The position numbers and the translations under genes are program-made. From Calvatia gigantea (Eukaryota; Basidiomycota; Agaricomycetes; Agaricales; Lycoperdaceae), in contig JACAAK010000024.1 in the NCBI GenBank assembly GCA_025093985.1, forward strand, positions 62,001 through 126,000: a stretch of 64,000 bases of DNA, given 5' to 3'. Of this stretch, positions 48,741 through 60,689 are shown one piece after another. Numbering within the stretch: position 1 is the stretch's first letter; each line of letters starts with the position of its first letter. The notes below the pieces were generated by a model that had not been told where the DNA came from, searched no databases, and was given only the letters and a program-made list of their open reading frames with translations.

Positions 48741-49809
48741 CTTCTACTCCTTGGACTTGGATCTTCTTAGGTGCGGTACAGGCTTTGGCTATGTGTCCTT
48801 TTTTTCTGCAGTTGTAACATATTAACCCCTTGGGCTTTTTGCAATCCTTGGCAATGTGGCCAAAAATGCCACAGTTGTAGCATTTTGGTTCTCCTTTGTC
48901 GTTAAAAATGTGATGCCTGCTTCCTATCTCTATGGGTTCACCCATTCCTCCATAGGTGGTGCTAGTGTTCGTCTTCCTGTCTCCTCAGTATTCGGATGCT
49001 TTGTATCCTTGTCCTATGGATAATATGGCTTCTTTCCATTCCACATATGTGTCTGGTCTGGCTGAGGGTAGATAGCCTGTGATCGTATGTATGATGTCTT
49101 GTTGGGCATTCTTCCTAAGTAGGAACATAGTGTGCTTGCTATCGGTCTTGGCCTTGCTTTTCAGTACCTTGAATTCAATTAGGTAGTCGGCAGTATTTCA
49201 GTTTCCTTGTTTGAATTTTTCAATCTGCCATTCTGCTTTACTGTTTGAGGTGTCATCTGAGAAGGTCCTCCTAAATTCCTTGGAGAAGACCTTCCAGTCT
49301 ACTGAATCCTTGGATTCCAGGATGGCTGGTGCTCTCATGGCTGTATATGCTCCTGCAGTTCCTCCTCGCAGTCTAGCTAGAACTGCTATGGCTTTATCGT
49401 CTGCTGAGACTATTTTGTTGAACTTCATGAAGAGCATCATTGCTCTCCACCAGTCATCGAACTTGGTGTGGGTGCCATTGAAAAACCCCGGGTCTGGCAC
49501 TAGGCCTTTCCCACTGGGCGTTGTTGTGGGCACTACTGCATTATCGGTCATGTCGGAGTTAGTTTCTGATTCTGTTTTGTCTGAACTTGATTTGTCTGAT
49601 TTCTCCTAGTGTGCTATTTCCTCCTCTGCTAGGTCGAGTTCATTTAGAAGTTCTGATAACACTTCTTCTTCTACTGGGTTTACTCTGGGTTTATTGTGTG
49701 TTTCTTCAGGTACTTCAGGGTTCCCTGTTTCTTCTTCGTCTGATGTTTCTGATTCGTTGTCAGTGACTTCAAGGTTTGGCTCTCTGTATTCATCTAGGTT
49801 CGAGCTCAT
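48694..49809 (-). pseudogene. gypsy gag (G-e)
   Basis: Start MSSNLDEYREP. Both zinc knuckles are complete ([28 protein letters not shown]). Interruptions include TAG near 49606 and TGA near 49198, with a further stop near 48990. Otherwise it is full length compared with the 380-residue gag at 60769. Confidence 0.92.
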
Positions 49810-49875
49810 ATACTAGCTCCTGGATTGCTTCTGTTCAGGCCTGTTTCAGCCTACTCCTTGCAAGGTGAGGTGGGG

Positions 49876-49886
49876 ATGCTTAACCA
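49876..49886 (-). other. primer-binding site of G-e
   Basis: TGGTTAAGCAT (minus strand), two bases from the 5' LTR. The 5' LTR carries ACACTTAACCA and the 3' LTR ATGCTTAACCA. The ancestral form was probably ACGCTTAACCA. Confidence 0.8.
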
Positions 49887-49888
49887 AA

Positions 49889-50196
49889 TGTTACAACCTT
49901 AGTCTGATAAGACCTCAGGTTGCAGCTTAGGCTAAGTCTTGAGGGTGAGTAAGGGAAAAGAACTAGATGGTTAAGTGTACCAAATACAGGAGTATGTATG
50001 TACACTTAAATACAGAAGGGAGCATCTAGTTGAATGGATGGAGATAACTACATGAAATGTCCGATGACTATGGCATAGTAGTTATGAGTCAGAGCTCGGG
50101 GATTGTGCAGGCAGGAATAACTGAAACAGGTACACGACGAAGAGGGAATGCAGATAAGTACGGAGCTGATACGAAAATAGACTAATGTTCACAACA
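49889..50196 (-). repeat. 5' LTR of gypsy G-e
   Basis: 308 bp, TGTTACAACC to GTTCACAACA on the plus strand, with a perfect target duplication outside. Confidence 0.95.
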
Positions 50197-50538
50197 CTCT
50201 AAGCATTCCACACATCTCTTATGAATTAGTAGCCACAAATCAAATACCATTGAATAACTATTTATGCATACAAAAGCCTACTATTCCATTGAGACGTTTG
50301 GAGGTTCCTTGTCCTAATATCTCTGAGACTCCACTGGCAGCACTTACCCTCAGTATCAGTGAAACAAGGTGGGAATAATTATGGTTCAGGCAATCGAGAT
50401 TGAAGGAGTAGAACCACTTTCTATGACTCGACGATTACTCAGGGATCGGGCACAATGAATATCAATGAGTGCGGACAATAATTCAAATTCATTGGTCAAT
50501 AGGAATAAGTGGGCCAGTAACTAGGAATGTGAAATCTG

Positions 50539-51706
50539 CTAGGGTACAATACTAACGAAACCTTTCTTTTTTGCATTCTTGTACCTTTCCTCGGCTTCTT
50601 CTCAAGTCAGAAATTCTTCGAAAGTACCTCCACTTACGTTCCTTGTAAGAGCACTAACTTCAAACCTATACAGTATGTTTAGTCGTAGCTGAGGAATGAA
50701 AGTGATGTGCCTTACCAGTCATCAAACACACCAACCTTACACCCACATGTAACAACATAGTATTTCCATTTTTTCTTCGAATATGGCGGCAGGGACTCTC
50801 CAGGCGCAGACACCAATCTGGACACCAGTTGAGAAGGAGGTTGGGATGAGTTACAGCATTGAGACGAAGATTGTAATTGAATGGTTGGTTGTGAGGCTAA
50901 AGTTGCAGGATAAGAAGAGGATAGTGTGTGGGACAGAGTGTCACAGGAACAAATGATGGGCGGTACCAATGGTTCACCAACACGAGTAGAAAGTGGCAGA
51001 CATGGTTCACGAGGTGGTTGGGATGAATGTTGAGAATGTTCAGTTGCATACATGAGATGACTCTGGTGTTTTGAGTCAGTTTGCTGCAATTCATTATCTA
51101 GCTCAGACAACGACAACTGGTCCAGCAGCCCACAAACCGGCCCGTCTACATTGATATGAGGTACCACCTGCCAGTACTCGTCCTCATCTGACTGTGAATT
51201 CTCATTTGTGATGATAGGAGGGGCCGATTCCAGTGGGGCACATGCACACCTGGCGCTGCTTGCAGTGGGGGCAGCAGTGTGCAAACTACAAGTACGTTCT
51301 ACATACTCAGTTAATACAAATCAGGGGACTGGTCCTTAAGTTACTCACCAGTATTCCTTTGTTCACGTTCATCCATCATGTGTTGGCGAGCTTTGTATTC
51401 AGATACAATGGGAGAAGCTGCTTGACGTGGTGGATTAGCTTGCCCATGCTGACCTGAATTTGTTTCCCAGGCCAAGTTAGGTGATGAAGTAGCTTGGTCT
51501 GCAGCTTGTGGTCGTAGTTAAGTCCACATCCTTGATGTGATGTAAATGGAAGTTACTCACCTCTGTGACTGGGCTGGTGTTCGTTCAGTAGATATTGATA
51601 TATGATATAAATGTTCTGGGTTTGGCCAGTGATTGTTAGCGGGCCAGTGGGGAGGTTGGGAGGGGGTTGAGCTGGGGGCCAGTGGGGGTTCATGGTAATA
51701 TGCCAT
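50539..51706 (-). pseudogene. RNase H1 N-terminal (viroplasmin-like) domain gene, one premature stop
   Basis: Four exons with good GT-AG junctions: 51706-51561 (MAYYHEPPLAP start, Pro-rich), 51498-51349 (SEYKARQHMMDEREQ), 51298-50716 (Ser/Gln-rich, ending KWKYYVVTCGCKVGVFDDW) and 50665-50539. The last two join to an RNase H1 N-terminal-like domain: YYVVTCGCKVGVFDDW, then VSGGTFEEFLT, stop, EEAEERYKNAKKKGF. This small fold binds RNA/DNA hybrids in RNase H1, but no catalytic RNase H domain is present here. One TGA at 50602-50604 stands where arginine or lysine is expected. The gene is otherwise intact, so it is either a recent pseudogene or a truncated protein. The next gene starts 130 bp away on the other strand. 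Confidence 0.75.
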
Positions 51707-51835
51707 GTCGAAGGAGGAGAAATGTTTGAACACAATTAAGTATGGGGACAACTATTAGTCAAGTTCGCTCCACACTGGAAATAGGACTTCGGATTCATGT
51801 TTCCTGTTAATGTACCATCATGTTCTTAGTTCACA

Positions 51836-52667
51836 ATGACTCATGCCACCTGGACTACACCTGAGCAGCGCAAATGGCTTGAAAAGTGTGTGCCCGAGTG
51901 GACTGCTGCTCAAGCAGCAAGCAACATGAAGGGATTTCATGCAAGGGTGCTCGGCAAATGGTATAAGGAATTCCCTTTGGACCCTCCCATCGACAAGGAG
52001 TTGGCAGCCGCTGAAGGGGACAAGCAGGCAGTGGAGCAAACCAAATGGTTGACTACAGATAATGTAAGTTGTGATGGCTCTTGAGTAACGTCTATTAACC
52101 TGTGAATTAGCATGTTTATCAGTGGTTCTATAATCATATGCATTTGCTCCCGACCCAGTGAGAGACAATCAACCTCCAGAGGCATACAAGGATACCCGCT
52201 GTCTAGCAGGCATACTAGACACTCTATTACAAGATGAAAATCAAGGCCATTGTCAATAGTGCTTACAGAGACTACCTGAAGGTGCACACCGGGGACAGTC
52301 AAGATCCGAAGTTGCTGCAGAGAGAGCAGTTGCAGATCCAAAACTGGGTGGTAAGAGAGATGTATGAGAAGGAGTCAGCCAATGTCAAAGCCAAAGTTGA
52401 AAAGTATCATGAAGGGCTCAAGAGAGAAGGGAGCGACACAATCTGCGAAGAGCCAGAGAAGGTTCAAAAGTCAGTAATCTTGTTGTTTGATTAAGAGTAA
52501 ACTTACCTGAGTTACTGTGTAGAAATCTGAATTTACTCCCCGGAACACTTGCTAGTTGCATCAAGACACTGCAGAAAGAGACTGGCTGGATGTTTACCAT
52601 CCTTGCTGGTGGTCCTACACCACAACAAGGTGGAAGAATTTCCACTGTTATATGAGTACGAAGTTGA
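51836..52667 (+). pseudogene. hypothetical gene, 5' part, split by copia C3
   Basis: Exon 1, 51836-52063, starts MTHATWTTPEQRKWLEKCVP and ends at a GTAAGT donor. Exon 2 starts at 52111 in phase (HVYQWFYNHMHLLP) and runs through three stops (TGA 52159, TAG near 52201 and near 52213) to YYKMKIKAIVNSAYRDY. A third exon from about 52530 gives KTLQKETGWMFTILAGGP. The frame then loses two bases in an AT run just before the copia insertion at 52667. I recognise the pattern as a family repeated many times in agaricomycete genomes, without known function. No catalytic motif is visible. Confidence 0.7.
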
Positions 52668-53075
52668 TGTTGAGACAAGTACACCACAGTAGCTATGCTA
52701 GTGGTGGAGGGGAGTCGTACTCACTGGGTTTGTTGAGATGCTGGTTATAGACAGTTGCTAGAGGATATCTGAGAGGAATGGTGGGCAATAGAAAGACTAA
52801 ATTGTCTAAAGAGTGTACACATACTACATAGGTCTTATATATCTAATATCTCTGGTCTATGCGCCATTCTACCTAATACAGGTGAGGTCTTATCTGCCAG
52901 TAGCATATACAGAGCATACTGCATACATTGTTCTTATTTAATAGACCATGACCAGCAACCTAGAGTGTGGTCTAGTACATTGTTCGTTATCTCTCTTCAA
53001 GAGTGAAGTACTCAAGAACCTGTTTCAGCTATAAATAGACTGAACCAATGTAGTGGTACGGATCGAGATTCAATA
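52668..53075 (-). repeat. 3' LTR of copia C3
   Basis: 408 bp. It differs from the 5' LTR at 17 positions by eye count, all transitions, with no indels. Its outer end reads TATTGAATC instead of TGTTGAATC. Confidence 0.95.
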
Positions 53076-53100
53076 CTCCTCCTCACTTGAAGGAGGGAGA

Positions 53101-56100
53101 TTAACATTTCATCGATTGAGTGGCTTTATCCCAAGCTTCGATATTGGAACCGAAAATAAGTCCTAGTTCAGGGCGGAAGAGATTGATTTTGGTTACGCCA
53201 AGATTCTTTGTAAAGATATCGGCAGGATTGTCTTGTGAAGACACATCACCAATAACAATAATACCCTCCTTGACTAATTCTCGCACATAGTGGTAATGAA
53301 TATCCATGTGCTTTGACCATTTTTCAACAATGGGATTTTCAGTCCAGAATTTGGACCCATCATTGTCGCTGTAGAGAATAGGAGTTGGGTGCTCAATATT
53401 GAGCTCCTCCAGAAGCTGTGACAGCCATTTCACTTGTCATGAAGCATCGGACAGTTCTTTATATTCCACCTTGGTGGATGATAAGGAAACCGTCTTTTGT
53501 CATCCCGAAGTCCAGGTGACAGCACCGGACATGATCATACAAACATTTCCCGATACAGATCAGCGGGTTTCAGTATCTTGAGCCCAATCTGAGTCACTGA
53601 GGCATTCCAACATCACTGTCAGTTTCCCAGTATCACCTTCATATTTCAACGCGTAGTTCCTTGTCATAGACAAGTACTTTAGTACATGAATTCCAGTGCG
53701 ATAGTGCTTGGGTGCAGAGTTAGCGGCATGTTGTGCCAGCTTAACTACAGCAAAGGCTATGTCGGGCCTAGTACTGATCATCAAGTACATTAAAGAACCA
53801 ACCAATTGCTGGTACTTTTGATGGAAGGGGTTTGATGCAGTTTCCTTGTTTGTAATGAACTGGAAGCCGGTGGGTAATGGTGTTTTAGCCACGGCAGACT
53901 GTGGAACCTGGAAGCGCTGCAAGATCTTATCCAGGTATTTAACCTGTTGAATGAAGATTTGACGCTTGAAGTGATTCCTCGAGATTTTCATTCCAAGGAG
54001 TTCTTCGCAGGGGCCGTGATCTCTGCATTCCCACTTTTTAGTGAATTCTCCCTTCAACTCTTTGAGGAGGGGGGAGTTTTTATTTCCCAAAAAGTTCACG
54101 TCATCAACATAAACAATGGCTACTACAAGCTCTTTCGTCTTTGGATGTCTGTGAAAATATACAGCATAGTCAGATTTGCAGCAGGTAAATCCCAGCTCAA
54201 TCATAGATTGATGCAATTCTTTCCACCACTGGCGACCAGCTTGTTTAAGGCCATAGATCACTCACTTAAGTCTCCACACCTTTCCTTCCTGCCCGGGAAG
54301 TCAAAACCCTTTGGGCTGTTCCATGTATATTTCCTCATCCAGTTTGCCATATAAATAGGCTGTTTTTACATCAACACTATGCATATCCCAATCATGGATT
54401 GCAGCGAGTGCAAAGCTTACACGCATGGACTCATAGCAGACAACTGGTGAGAAAAGCTCATTGTAGTCAATGCCTTCAATCTGCGAGAAACCCTTTGCAA
54501 CTAGGTGAGCTTGCAGGCGGCCATCAGACTTTTCAAGAAATACCCAACAGTTTTTAACTGACCTCCTTCCTTTCGGAAGATCTACTAATTCATATACTCC
54601 ACGTTTCTTTAATGCGTCAATTTCCTCGATACACGCAGCCATCCATTTTGCCTTGACAGGCTCAGGAAGCTTAAGCATGTCACGGAAAGTTTCAGGCTCT
54701 CCGTGTGCAGTGTTATGTACCGTCTGTATCAAGAAATTGATCAGTTTTACTCCTCCCTCAGCGACAAGCCTTTCAATATCCATATTCTTTACATCGTGAG
54801 ATGTTGGATCATGGTTTTCAGGCATGGGCGGCAGTTCCAGACATGGAGGGAGCTGAAATGGAGGTAAATCAAAGGGTTGTGGTGGGTACCGCTCAGCACG
54901 AACTCTTTGCCTCACATATTCAGGATGATTAGTCCTTGCTCTATGCTCACGTATTATCTCGTCTGGAGGGGCATTGGTGTGAACACACTGCCTTTGCCTC
55001 TGCTGCTCTTGTCAGTGAGTCTGATCTATTTCTCTTTCAATAGAAATTGGATGCCTATTCTCTCTGTACATATTTCCTGGTCTGACAGGAGGCCTGTCTT
55101 GTTGTTCAGAACGACATGGCTCTACCTGATCAGAACTAACAGCACGATGCTTGGGAACTGGGATTGGGAACTCCTCGTTCTCAGTGTCCCATACATCTCT
55201 GTCCACATGCCAATTATCATGCAGATCAGGCTCCTCCTCAACAGTCATTCCACGCAGAGGTGGCGACTCAGGTGGGGGAACCCAAGGTGGCATATTGCCA
55301 GGTGATGGTCATCGTGAGTCAATGCTGTCCGGCAGAGTAGGATCATGCCAGGGTAAAGGAGGTGTAGGTGGAGAATATTTCAGTGGAGAAACTGGAGGTA
55401 ATTTGACTGGATAGTCTGGTGGAGGTGGAACAATTCCAGCATCATCTGGAGATGGCAGAATAGAAGGTGGAATTTCTAATCCTGGTCTAGGCAGATTTCT
55501 CTCTCCTCCGTGATTAGGCCAGTTACTGCTATCCAGCACTGAATTGGGGCATTTAGGGAAATATCCCTCATCAAATAAGGTGTTTGGTGATATAAAGATC
55601 ATGTTGCCTGTTGTGTGCCGCATAAAGATGTAGTTTTTACTCCCTTTGTATCCAAGAAAGATCATAATCTCGGATTTTGTGGACAATTTGTTTGGGCGGA
55701 TTTCATTAGGTAAAAATACATATGCACCGCATCCAAACACATGAATATGGGACAAGTCTGGCTTTTCCCTCAAATAACACTCAAAAGGTGTCTTCCACTG
55801 CAGACACTGGACTGGTGTGTGATTATATAAATGCACAGCTGTGTTCAACACAAATTCCCACCACGAGTCAGGTAGACATGCCTGTAGCCTTATAGCTTGG
55901 CCTTTCTCATGTAGGGTGCAGTTCAGTCTCTCTGCTCTCCCATTTTGCTGATGTGCATAGGGAGCAGTGGTCTCATGGGTAATTCCATGTGCCGCGAGTC
56001 CTGCCAATAGCTTCTCATTGACGTATTCTCCTCCATTATCAGTGCGAAGTCGTTTGACTCACATACCAGAGAGGTTCTCTAATGCACTGATTAGCTGAAT

Positions 56101-58857
56101 AAGCTTCTCAGAAGCCTCAGACTTCTTTCGAAGGAGGACTACATGTGCGTGAGAAGAGAAGTCATCAAGAAACATCATTGCCCATTTATATTTATGGTAA
56201 CTAATGACGGGCAGTTCCAGCAAGTCTGAGTGACATAGCTCAAAGACTGTGGTGGCTCGCTTTGGGTTAATCAGAAAGGGATTATTATGCATTTTTCCCT
56301 TGGCACAGCCATCACAAATGCCATTCTGAGTAGAAGGTGTGGGAATCGATGCGATGCCCTCTACATACTTTGGAAGCTCAGAGAGCGCGCGATCTGAGGG
56401 ATGTCCCATTTGATGATGCCAATCGATATAATCAGGTTGGCATAATGCTAATGCAACTGGCTTCTCCTTGCTGTTTTGCAAGACATATGTGTGCACCATA
56501 TGTACATTGTTTTTAAACAAACGATGAGGCTAGGTGGACAATACAGCTCGTCCTGATTTATCATGGATGGTGGTCCCTTTAACAGTTGTCTCTAAATTAT
56601 AGCCATTTCGAAGAATCTGGCCCAAGGACATTAACTGTTCTGTGATTTCTTTGATATAAAAGACTGGCACAATACATGAAGTAGTGCTCATGGTCTTGCC
56701 TTTATCTACCACATCATGCTGGAAGATCACAGATCCTCGTCCTGTCATTTCATAAATCTGGTTGCCAGCAGCTTGTATAAGCCTGAAATGGCCCATCTTA
56801 ATCTCTGCGAAATCAGAGAGATAACCGGTGACATGGTGCAATGCCCCTGAATCAAGGAGCCAATCTGCATCATTCATGACGTGTTTGTTCCCTTCAGCTC
56901 TACACTTTAGGCACTGAGACAAATCACAGATGTGATATGTGTTGATCTAATTAAGATCTTTGTGCTCTTTGTGGAGTTCTGACCTTAACTTGTCTGAATA
57001 CTCGTGATTATTCACGGTATATGTAGCGTTCATCTTACTTTCCAGCTTAGTCACACTAGCGGAATAAGCAGAAGGGGAAATGCCTTGAGCGCATTTCCAG
57101 CATACATTGCAGTTTACAAAGTCTGTACAGCAGTGTCTATGACGAGTCCCTACAGGAGGTGGATGACGTGCTATATCTGCATAGGTGCCCCACTCTCTTC
57201 GGCAGCCACCTCGTCATCCCAGCTCAACCTCGGAATCTCCAGGGCATCCCGCTCCGAGGCAGACAGACTATGCATCTGTATTGTTCCGTCCCATCCGTTG
57301 ATAGGGCTGTACATCATCCTCTGCATCAGAACAAGAATAATAGTCAGTTGAAGGTACTGACCCGCACCCTCCGTCGGAACCATAGTCCATGTCCGAGTTG
57401 TTGTCATCTAAGACCGACTTGAGGACTGACTTGATTTTCTTCAGCGCCTGCTTCTTCTTGAGTAGCTTGGGTTTCTTGATAATCACTGGCCTGTTATACA
57501 CTGGGGCTGGCCACACGATCTCGTCTTCCTCTCTTATGATGGTGGATGGAGTAGACTTATCATCCATTGCATCAAATCACTTCCACATCTCCTCCGAACT
57601 CTTACCCAATGAAGAAGTTGACTTGAGACGTTTATCCCACTTCTTTAATGCAGTAACCTTAGTTTTGCAACAAGCTTCAGGCTCGGGTGTAGTAATGCAC
57701 AACACGAGTGGAGTGGCATTGCTGCCTGTGGCAGCGGAGCTAGAAGCAATGGGAGGTATCTTGGCTCGACACGTTGCCTCTACAAGAGAACAAGTGGAAG
57801 GTGGTGGCATCGTTTGTGCCTGCAACACGAAATCCACATCCTGGATATAACTGGAGGAGATGGCGGCATTAGCCTGCACACCTCCCTCCTTTCCCTTTCC
57901 CTTTCCTTTTCCTTGAGGGTGCCATCGGCATTTCTTCTCACTGTCGCCTTCACCACCAGAGGGCTTCTGCTGCTGCTGCTGCTGCTGCTGGGGCTTTTTA
58001 GACCCTGAAGGCTGCTGCTGACCTTGCAGTTGCTGCCCGCCTTGCTACTAGCGCTGCTGTTGCTGCCTACCTCCTTGTCATGGAGTGAAGCACGCTCATT
58101 GCATGTGGGCAGTCTGGTTGGATGTGTAAGCAGCAATAATGCCACTTCGGGCCTTATCCCATGTCAACTCATGGAGCGATGTGTTCGAGGTGAGAAGAGT
58201 CTGAGCTACGTGGCTCAAAGATGGGTGGAGGGAGTGGAGGAGGATCATGGTTTCGATCTCTGGAGCGATGCCACTATCCATGGCATCAAGCTGCCCAAAG
58301 ATCTGCTGGAGCTTGCTTATCTTGAGCGAGGGATCACCACCAAGAGGGAGTTCAAACATGATTGCACATATGAACTCATTATAGACCTGCGCTGGTCTAG
58401 GAAGGCCATATTGGCCCTGCAACTGAGACCAGAGCAAGCAGACGTTAGCCACTGAATGCTTCAGCATGCTATTGGGGAGAGTTGACTCGATCAACCCAAG
58501 AGCACACATCCGGAGGTTGTTGGCTATACCAACACTGTGGTGCTCCTCACTGGTCGCAGGAATTGGAGTTCCTGGTCATGTGGGACATGCCAGCGTAGTG
58601 CCAGAGGCTGCAACAGTCAGGTGAGCAGGTCCGTAAAGCTGCTCGTATTGCTGTGGCTCGTCTTGAGCTCCAGAGAAATCCCATCCGGTCCAGGAGCAGT
58701 CATTTAGGGAAATGCACATAAGTGCAGACTGAAGGTGAAGCGACCAGATCGTATAGTTACCCGTCCCAGTAAGGACAGGAAGCTGTCCACTAGGGGTTTG
58801 AACAAAGCCCGGCGGAACAGAGGCCAGTTTAGACATATCTAAGAATAGGGTAAACAT
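53101..58857 (-). pseudogene. copia gag-pol polyprotein, single frame with stops (C3)
   Basis: One frame runs from MFTLFLDMSKL (58857; alternative ATG 58836) to TAA 53101-53103, about 1918 codons. Gag has a capsid-like part, a poly-Gln tract coded by (CAG)8, a basic GKGKGKG stretch with a lone CRWH rather than a full zinc knuckle, and an acidic tail. Then come protease DSGA (about 56840), integrase HHCC (MGHPSDRAL; CDGCAKGK), integrase core (LRTDNGGEYVNE), RT YVDD (54100-54111) and RNase H (NPADIFTKNLG). No frameshift is visible, but more than ten stops are, mostly TGA at arginine positions. Four of them are at the same codons as in C1. Confidence 0.93.
57967..57990 (-). repeat. (CAG)8 microsatellite in copia gag
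   Basis: Eight CTG units on the plus strand, read as eight glutamines in gag on the minus strand. Copia C2 has only three clean CAG units here, followed by TAG TAG. Confidence 0.9.
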
Positions 58858-59020
58858 GCGTTAGCATCATATAGGACAGCAGTGCTGATGTACGTGTCAC
58901 AACATGGGGGAGACTTAGGATCAAATGGACCAAAGGGCCACTGTCTCCCAGGTTGCATACAACTATAGCCTCCTACACTCTACCAGCATCGTTAAATGCA
59001 GTCTGAGTGAGCAGCGGTCG

Positions 59021-59032
59021 GAGCCCATAACC
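59021..59032 (-). other. copia primer-binding site (C3)
   Basis: GGTTATGGGCTC on the minus strand, directly next to the 5' LTR. It differs by one transition from the C2 site and from the complement of the initiator tRNA-Met anticodon arm. Confidence 0.75.
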
Positions 59033-59440
59033 TATTGAGATGAGTACACCACAGTAGCTATGCTAGTGGTGGAGGGGAGTCGTACTCACTGGGTTTGTTG
59101 AGATGCTGGTTATAGACAGTTGCTAGAGGATATCTGAGAGGAATGGTGGGCAATAGAAAGACTAAATTGTCTAAAGAGTGTACACATACTACATAGGTCT
59201 TATATATCTAATGTCTCTGGTCTGTGCGCCATTCTACCTAATACAGGTAAGGTCTTATCTGCCAGTAGCATATACAGAGCATACTGTGTACATTGTTCTT
59301 ATTTAATAGACCATGACCAGCAACCTAGAGTGCAGTCTAGTACATTGTTCGTTATCTCTCTTCAAGAGTAAAGTACTCAAGAACCCATTTCAGCTATAAA
59401 TAGACTGAACCAACGTAGTGGTACAGATTGAGATTCAACA
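59033..59440 (-). repeat. 5' LTR of copia C3
   Basis: 408 bp, outer end TGTTGAATC at 59440, inner end TCTCAATA at 59033. TATTTATAGC lies near the outer end. Confidence 0.95.
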
Positions 59441-60379
59441 GTTGAAGTATGGTGTGCGGATGACTTACTGTTTTCACCTGACAGCTTGAACTCCAAATCA
59501 ACCAGGGATGGCATTGACTTCGAAGAACACATGGGATCGGGGGAGTGGAAGGAGCTCGTCACTTGCTGGGACGAATTTCTGCATGATGTTTATCATGAGT
59601 TATCTGAGATTTGAGATGGTCACTTGGAAGAATTGGAACCCTAACCCATTGGACAGCTGAGGATGCACGTGCTGTACGTGCTCTCACTGCCTCACTAGAG
59701 CCCTGTGATTCTGAAGATGACACTTTATCACCGAATGCAAGTTCTGGCACCAAGGACGATGTGGCAGTAATGAAGACAGCAAAGGCTTCAAGTAGCCAGC
59801 CTGTGGAGTCCAAGTATGAGAGGGAAAAGAGGCACAACATTGCTAGGAACAAGGCGCTCCTGGCCAAAGTCTTCGAAAACAACAGTTTGGCATTGTGTCC
59901 AGGCGACACTAGGTCATCAAAGAAGGGCCGGACAAGAAAGAAGAAGGGCAAGACCCCTCTCAGGTAAGTTTTTGTTTTTTTTTTGTATGGTGGTATTGAG
60001 TGATATTGACATTCACAGTCCTGCAGAAGTCAATTCAGACTCAGAAAGTCTGCTTAATTCATCTGGAAGACAGGAGGGCACCCATGAAATTGTGACCCAC
60101 TCCCAGTACGTGTTTTATTTCCCCTGTCACCACCCAAATCTTCTCAAGTCTCTTCCAGTAAAAAGTTGACTAGCACCCCAACATTTCCACCTGATGCCCC
60201 TGCTGCTGTTGCCACCATATCGCCAGATGTTTGCCCTCCCTCCTCTCAGATCGCTGCTGCTACCACATCACTAACTGCTACCCCGTCCACTCAGGCCCCT
60301 GTTGCTACTGCATCGCCAACTGCTACTCTGTCCTCTCAGACTGCTGCTGCTGCTATGTCACTGAATGTTGGCCCTCCCT
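59441..60379 (+). pseudogene. hypothetical gene, 3' part, cut by gypsy G-f
   Basis: Directly after the copia duplication the coding frame resumes (EVWCADDLLFSPDSLN) and runs to TGA near 59615. A second coherent stretch (HWTAEDARAVRAL; KYEREKRHNIARNKALLAKV) at about 59640-59963 ends at a GTAAGT donor at 59964. Further exon-like pieces follow (60019-60104; 60157-60379), the last being Ala/Thr/Ser/Pro-rich with four imperfect repeats of about 16 residues (TATPSTQAPVATASP). The KYEREKRHNIARN motif is common in agaricomycete proteins of unknown function. Gypsy G-f then cuts the gene at 60380. It may be one gene with 51836-52667; the join of the later pieces is less sure. Confidence 0.65.
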
Positions 60380-60687
60380 TGTTATGAGTTTCCACCAATC
60401 ATAACGCGTTCCGTGCCATTCTACATTCCTAACTATCCGCATACCTGTTTTGGTTATTCTAGTCCAGCGTTCTCTGAAGATATGACTCATACCAACTACC
60501 ACGCCTTGACCGGACGTTTCATGTAGTTACTCCATCCGTTCAACCGGATAGCCCTAGATATATTTAAGCGTACATACACCTTGCTGTATTCGGTACGCTT
60601 AACCATCTTCTGTTCTCTTTCCCTTACTCGCCCTCAAGACTTAGCCAGAGCTGCAACCTGAGGTCTAAACCGACTAAGGTCGTAACA
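60380..60687 (+). repeat. 5' LTR of gypsy G-f
   Basis: 308 bp, TGTTATGAG to CGTAACA. TATTTAAG (60561-60568) is the likely TATA box. Confidence 0.93.
60561..60605 (+). promoter_or_regulatory. core promoter and self-primer segment of G-f LTR
   Basis: TATTTAAG at 60561-60568 is followed 27 bp later by ACGCTTAACCA at 60595-60605. A start 25-35 bp after the TATA box would put this segment at the RNA 5' end, where it is perfectly complementary to the primer site at 60690-60700. The segment also forms a 10-bp inverted repeat with TTAAGCGTAC at 60564-60573. The start site is inferred, not shown. Confidence 0.6.
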
Positions 60688-60689
60688 TT

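Larger units (their letters stand above)
43851..50196 (-). mobile_element. full-length Ty3/gypsy chromovirus G-e
   Basis: 6346 bp between perfect 5-bp duplications CTCTA (43846-43850 and 50197-50201), with all parts: LTRs, polypurine tract, ORF3, pol, gag and primer site. It sits between the KDZ pseudogene and the RNase H1 N-domain gene. Confidence 0.96.
52668..59440 (-). mobile_element. full-length Ty1/copia retrotransposon C3
   Basis: 6773 bp with two 408-bp LTRs and a perfect 5-bp duplication GTTGA (52663-52667 and 59441-59445). It is inserted in the coding sequence of the plus-strand hypothetical gene. It has a primer site, gag-pol in one frame and a purine tract next to the 3' LTR. Confidence 0.97.

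Noticed and set aside
57389..57850. 153-codon plus-strand open frame as a gene
   Set aside because: It is antisense to copia gag; the same mirror frame appears at 40-513 opposite C1 gag.
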